From Tissierellales bacterium (lineage in GTDB: Bacteria > Bacillota > Clostridia > Tissierellales > Dethiosulfatibacteraceae): a stretch of 63,401 bases of DNA. Within the stretch, counting starts at the first letter, position 1, and every line of letters begins with the position of its first letter. The position numbers were made by a program, and so were the translations under genes. The notes under the pieces were generated by a model. The model made no database searches. It saw nothing but the letters and a program-made list of their open reading frames with translations, and was not told the origin of the DNA. Positions 62,465 to 63,401 of this stretch are shown here, piece by piece. The stretch lies in assembly GCA_016938195.1 (NCBI GenBank), contig JAFGVC010000037.1, forward strand, positions 1 to 63,401, written 5' to 3'.

Positions 62465-62515
62465 ATACCTATATACGTTCAATGATAAGTTAAGATTTTA
62501 TTATTTGGAGATTTT

Positions 62516-63319
62516 ATGAAAAACAAACTTATTAATATTATAGCTAATACCAACAAGTTTTCAAAAGAAATTTACTTACAACTGAAGCAAGAGCTTGAAA
62601 ATCATGACTATTTCATTCCGGATGAATATCACCCTGAGGCTGAATTGAATATCTCAATAGGTGGAGATGGGTCTTTCTTGAGATGTCTTCGTCACAATGA
62701 TTTTCCGCAAATTCCTATTATTGGTATGAATACAGGCAATCTTGGATTTTATCCGGAGCTTTCTCCTAAAGACATTTCAAGCTTTGCTATTGAGTATAGC
62801 CAAGGTCATTACTCTATTAATAAAATCAATTTATTGCAATGCGAAATTTATTCAGAAAAAGAGACTTATACCGTCTATGCTTTAAATGATATTGCTATCA
62901 AAGGTGATAAGACGAAAACGATTCATTTGGATATTTTCATTGATTACAATCATCTACAAACGGTCAGTGGCGATGGTATCATTGTTTCTACTCCCTTTGG
63001 AAGCTCTGCGTATAATTATTCCGCTGGAGGAAGTTTAGTGTATCCTTCTCTTAATGCTATCCAAATTACCCCTATTGCTCCCTTAAACTCAAATGCTTAT
63101 CGATGTCTTTCCTCAAGCATTGTGTTACCGCCTGAGCTCAATGTTGTCATCGTACCCGAATACAAATACATTGAAAATGTTGTTTTCAGTGTAGATGGTG
63201 AGCAATACAATTTTGATAAAGTCAATCACGCTAATTTTTTCATTTCTCAAAGTCATATCAATATGCTTTCCATGGGATCCTTCAATTATTGGAAGGTTAT
63301 TCGCGAGAAATTTCTTTAA
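62516..63319 (+). CDS. nadK: NAD kinase
   Basis: The 267-residue enzyme makes NADP from NAD and ATP or polyphosphate. It has ISIGGDGSFLRCLR, the GMNTGNLGFYPEL stretch, the conserved VSGDGIIVSTPFGSSAYNYSAGG and IAPLNSNAYR. TTTGGAG precedes the ATG. The sequence is more divergent than usual in the first 50 residues but all core motifs are present. Confidence 0.94.
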   Translation: MKNKLINIIANTNKFSKEIYLQLKQELENHDYFIPDEYHPEAELNISIGGDGSFLRCLRHNDFPQIPIIGMNTGNLGFYPELSPKDISSFAIEYSQGHYSINKINLLQCEIYSEKETYTVYALNDIAIKGDKTKTIHLDIFIDYNHLQTVSGDGIIVSTPFGSSAYNYSAGGSLVYPSLNAIQITPIAPLNSNAYRCLSSSIVLPPELNVVIVPEYKYIENVVFSVDGEQYNFDKVNHANFFISQSHINMLSMGSFNYWKVIREKFL

Positions 63320-63350
63320 AAGGGGCTGTCGGGAAATAGGTCTTTAGACA

Positions 63351-63388
63351 AAACAGGATTCTCGTAATGAAGGGTCCTGTTTTTTTAC
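63351..63388 (+). terminator. Terminator after nadK
   Basis: AAAACAGGA (63351-63359) and TCCTGTTTT (63376-63384) pair around a 16-base loop and run into T residues. Confidence 0.75.
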
Positions 63389-63401
63389 AAAAAAAAGAGA
63401 A

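Noticed and set aside
1-63401. tRNA, rRNA, CRISPR arrays, insertion sequences or prophage
   Set aside because: I looked for CCA-ended tRNA-like cloverleafs, rRNA stretches, repeat-spacer series and transposase or integrase motifs and saw none; a machine scan could still find a weak case.

Overview
The window is a 63.4-kb piece of a low-GC, gene-dense chromosome from an anaerobic, probably spore-forming member of the Clostridia. The signs are AT-rich intergenic DNA, strong GGAGG ribosome sites, some TTG/GTG starts, spoVG, a PurR of the Bacillus/Clostridium type, a probable Re-citrate synthase, AddAB recombination nuclease, PPDK with its regulator, UPF0210/ACT genes, and selenium traits (MnmH, YqeC, MocA). 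I cannot name the species. No rRNA, tRNA, CRISPR array, phage or insertion sequence was found.

Layout. 1-9.2 kb: housekeeping genes on the minus strand (mfd, cut by the window edge, then pth, prs, glmU, spoVG, purR), with murC divergent from purR. 9.2-14.5 kb: pyruvate carboxylase and a probable Re-citrate synthase, which together take pyruvate to citrate. 14.6-25 kb: a sulfur-handling region with a tRNA 2-selenouridine synthase, a four-rhodanese lipoprotein, a two-rhodanese lipoprotein, a thioredoxin reductase fused to a thioredoxin-like domain, a YeeE/YedE transporter split over two genes, three TusA-like carriers (two encoding the same protein in tandem) and a divergent LysR regulator with a clear T-N11-A dyad. 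A GT39-like membrane protein lies inside this region. 25-28.2 kb: an operon of sugar aminotransferase, GT2 glycosyltransferase and ATP-grasp ligase.

28.2-34.4 kb: a lipoprotein, an unknown membrane-anchored protein, a DMT exporter, a glycine-riboswitch-controlled ACT/UPF0210 pair, a DUF445 protein and a PHP phosphoesterase preceded by a structured RNA with its own strong promoter. 34.4-43 kb: addB-addA with yhaM and a GME-fold protein. 43-50 kb: hslO, a methyltransferase, a 48-codon membrane protein missed by length cutoffs, a polysaccharide deacetylase, DUF4364-rnhA, and a cysteine desulfurase-thiI pair. Between the desulfurase and an aminotransferase sits a complete candidate small RNA (promoter, C5-loop hairpin, C-rich single strand, terminator). 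50-63.4 kb: a DinG/XPD-like helicase with a nuclease domain, an RsbW-like kinase, ppdK and its regulator, a VTT membrane protein, mocA-yqeC, two PHP proteins, asparaginase, an RluA pseudouridine synthase and nadK.

Most notable: the sulfur relay cluster, the C-rich small RNA at 49.5 kb, the structured RNA before the PHP gene at 34.2-34.4 kb, and the sugar aminotransferase/ATP-grasp cassette. All functional calls come from reading the sequence; none was checked against a database.
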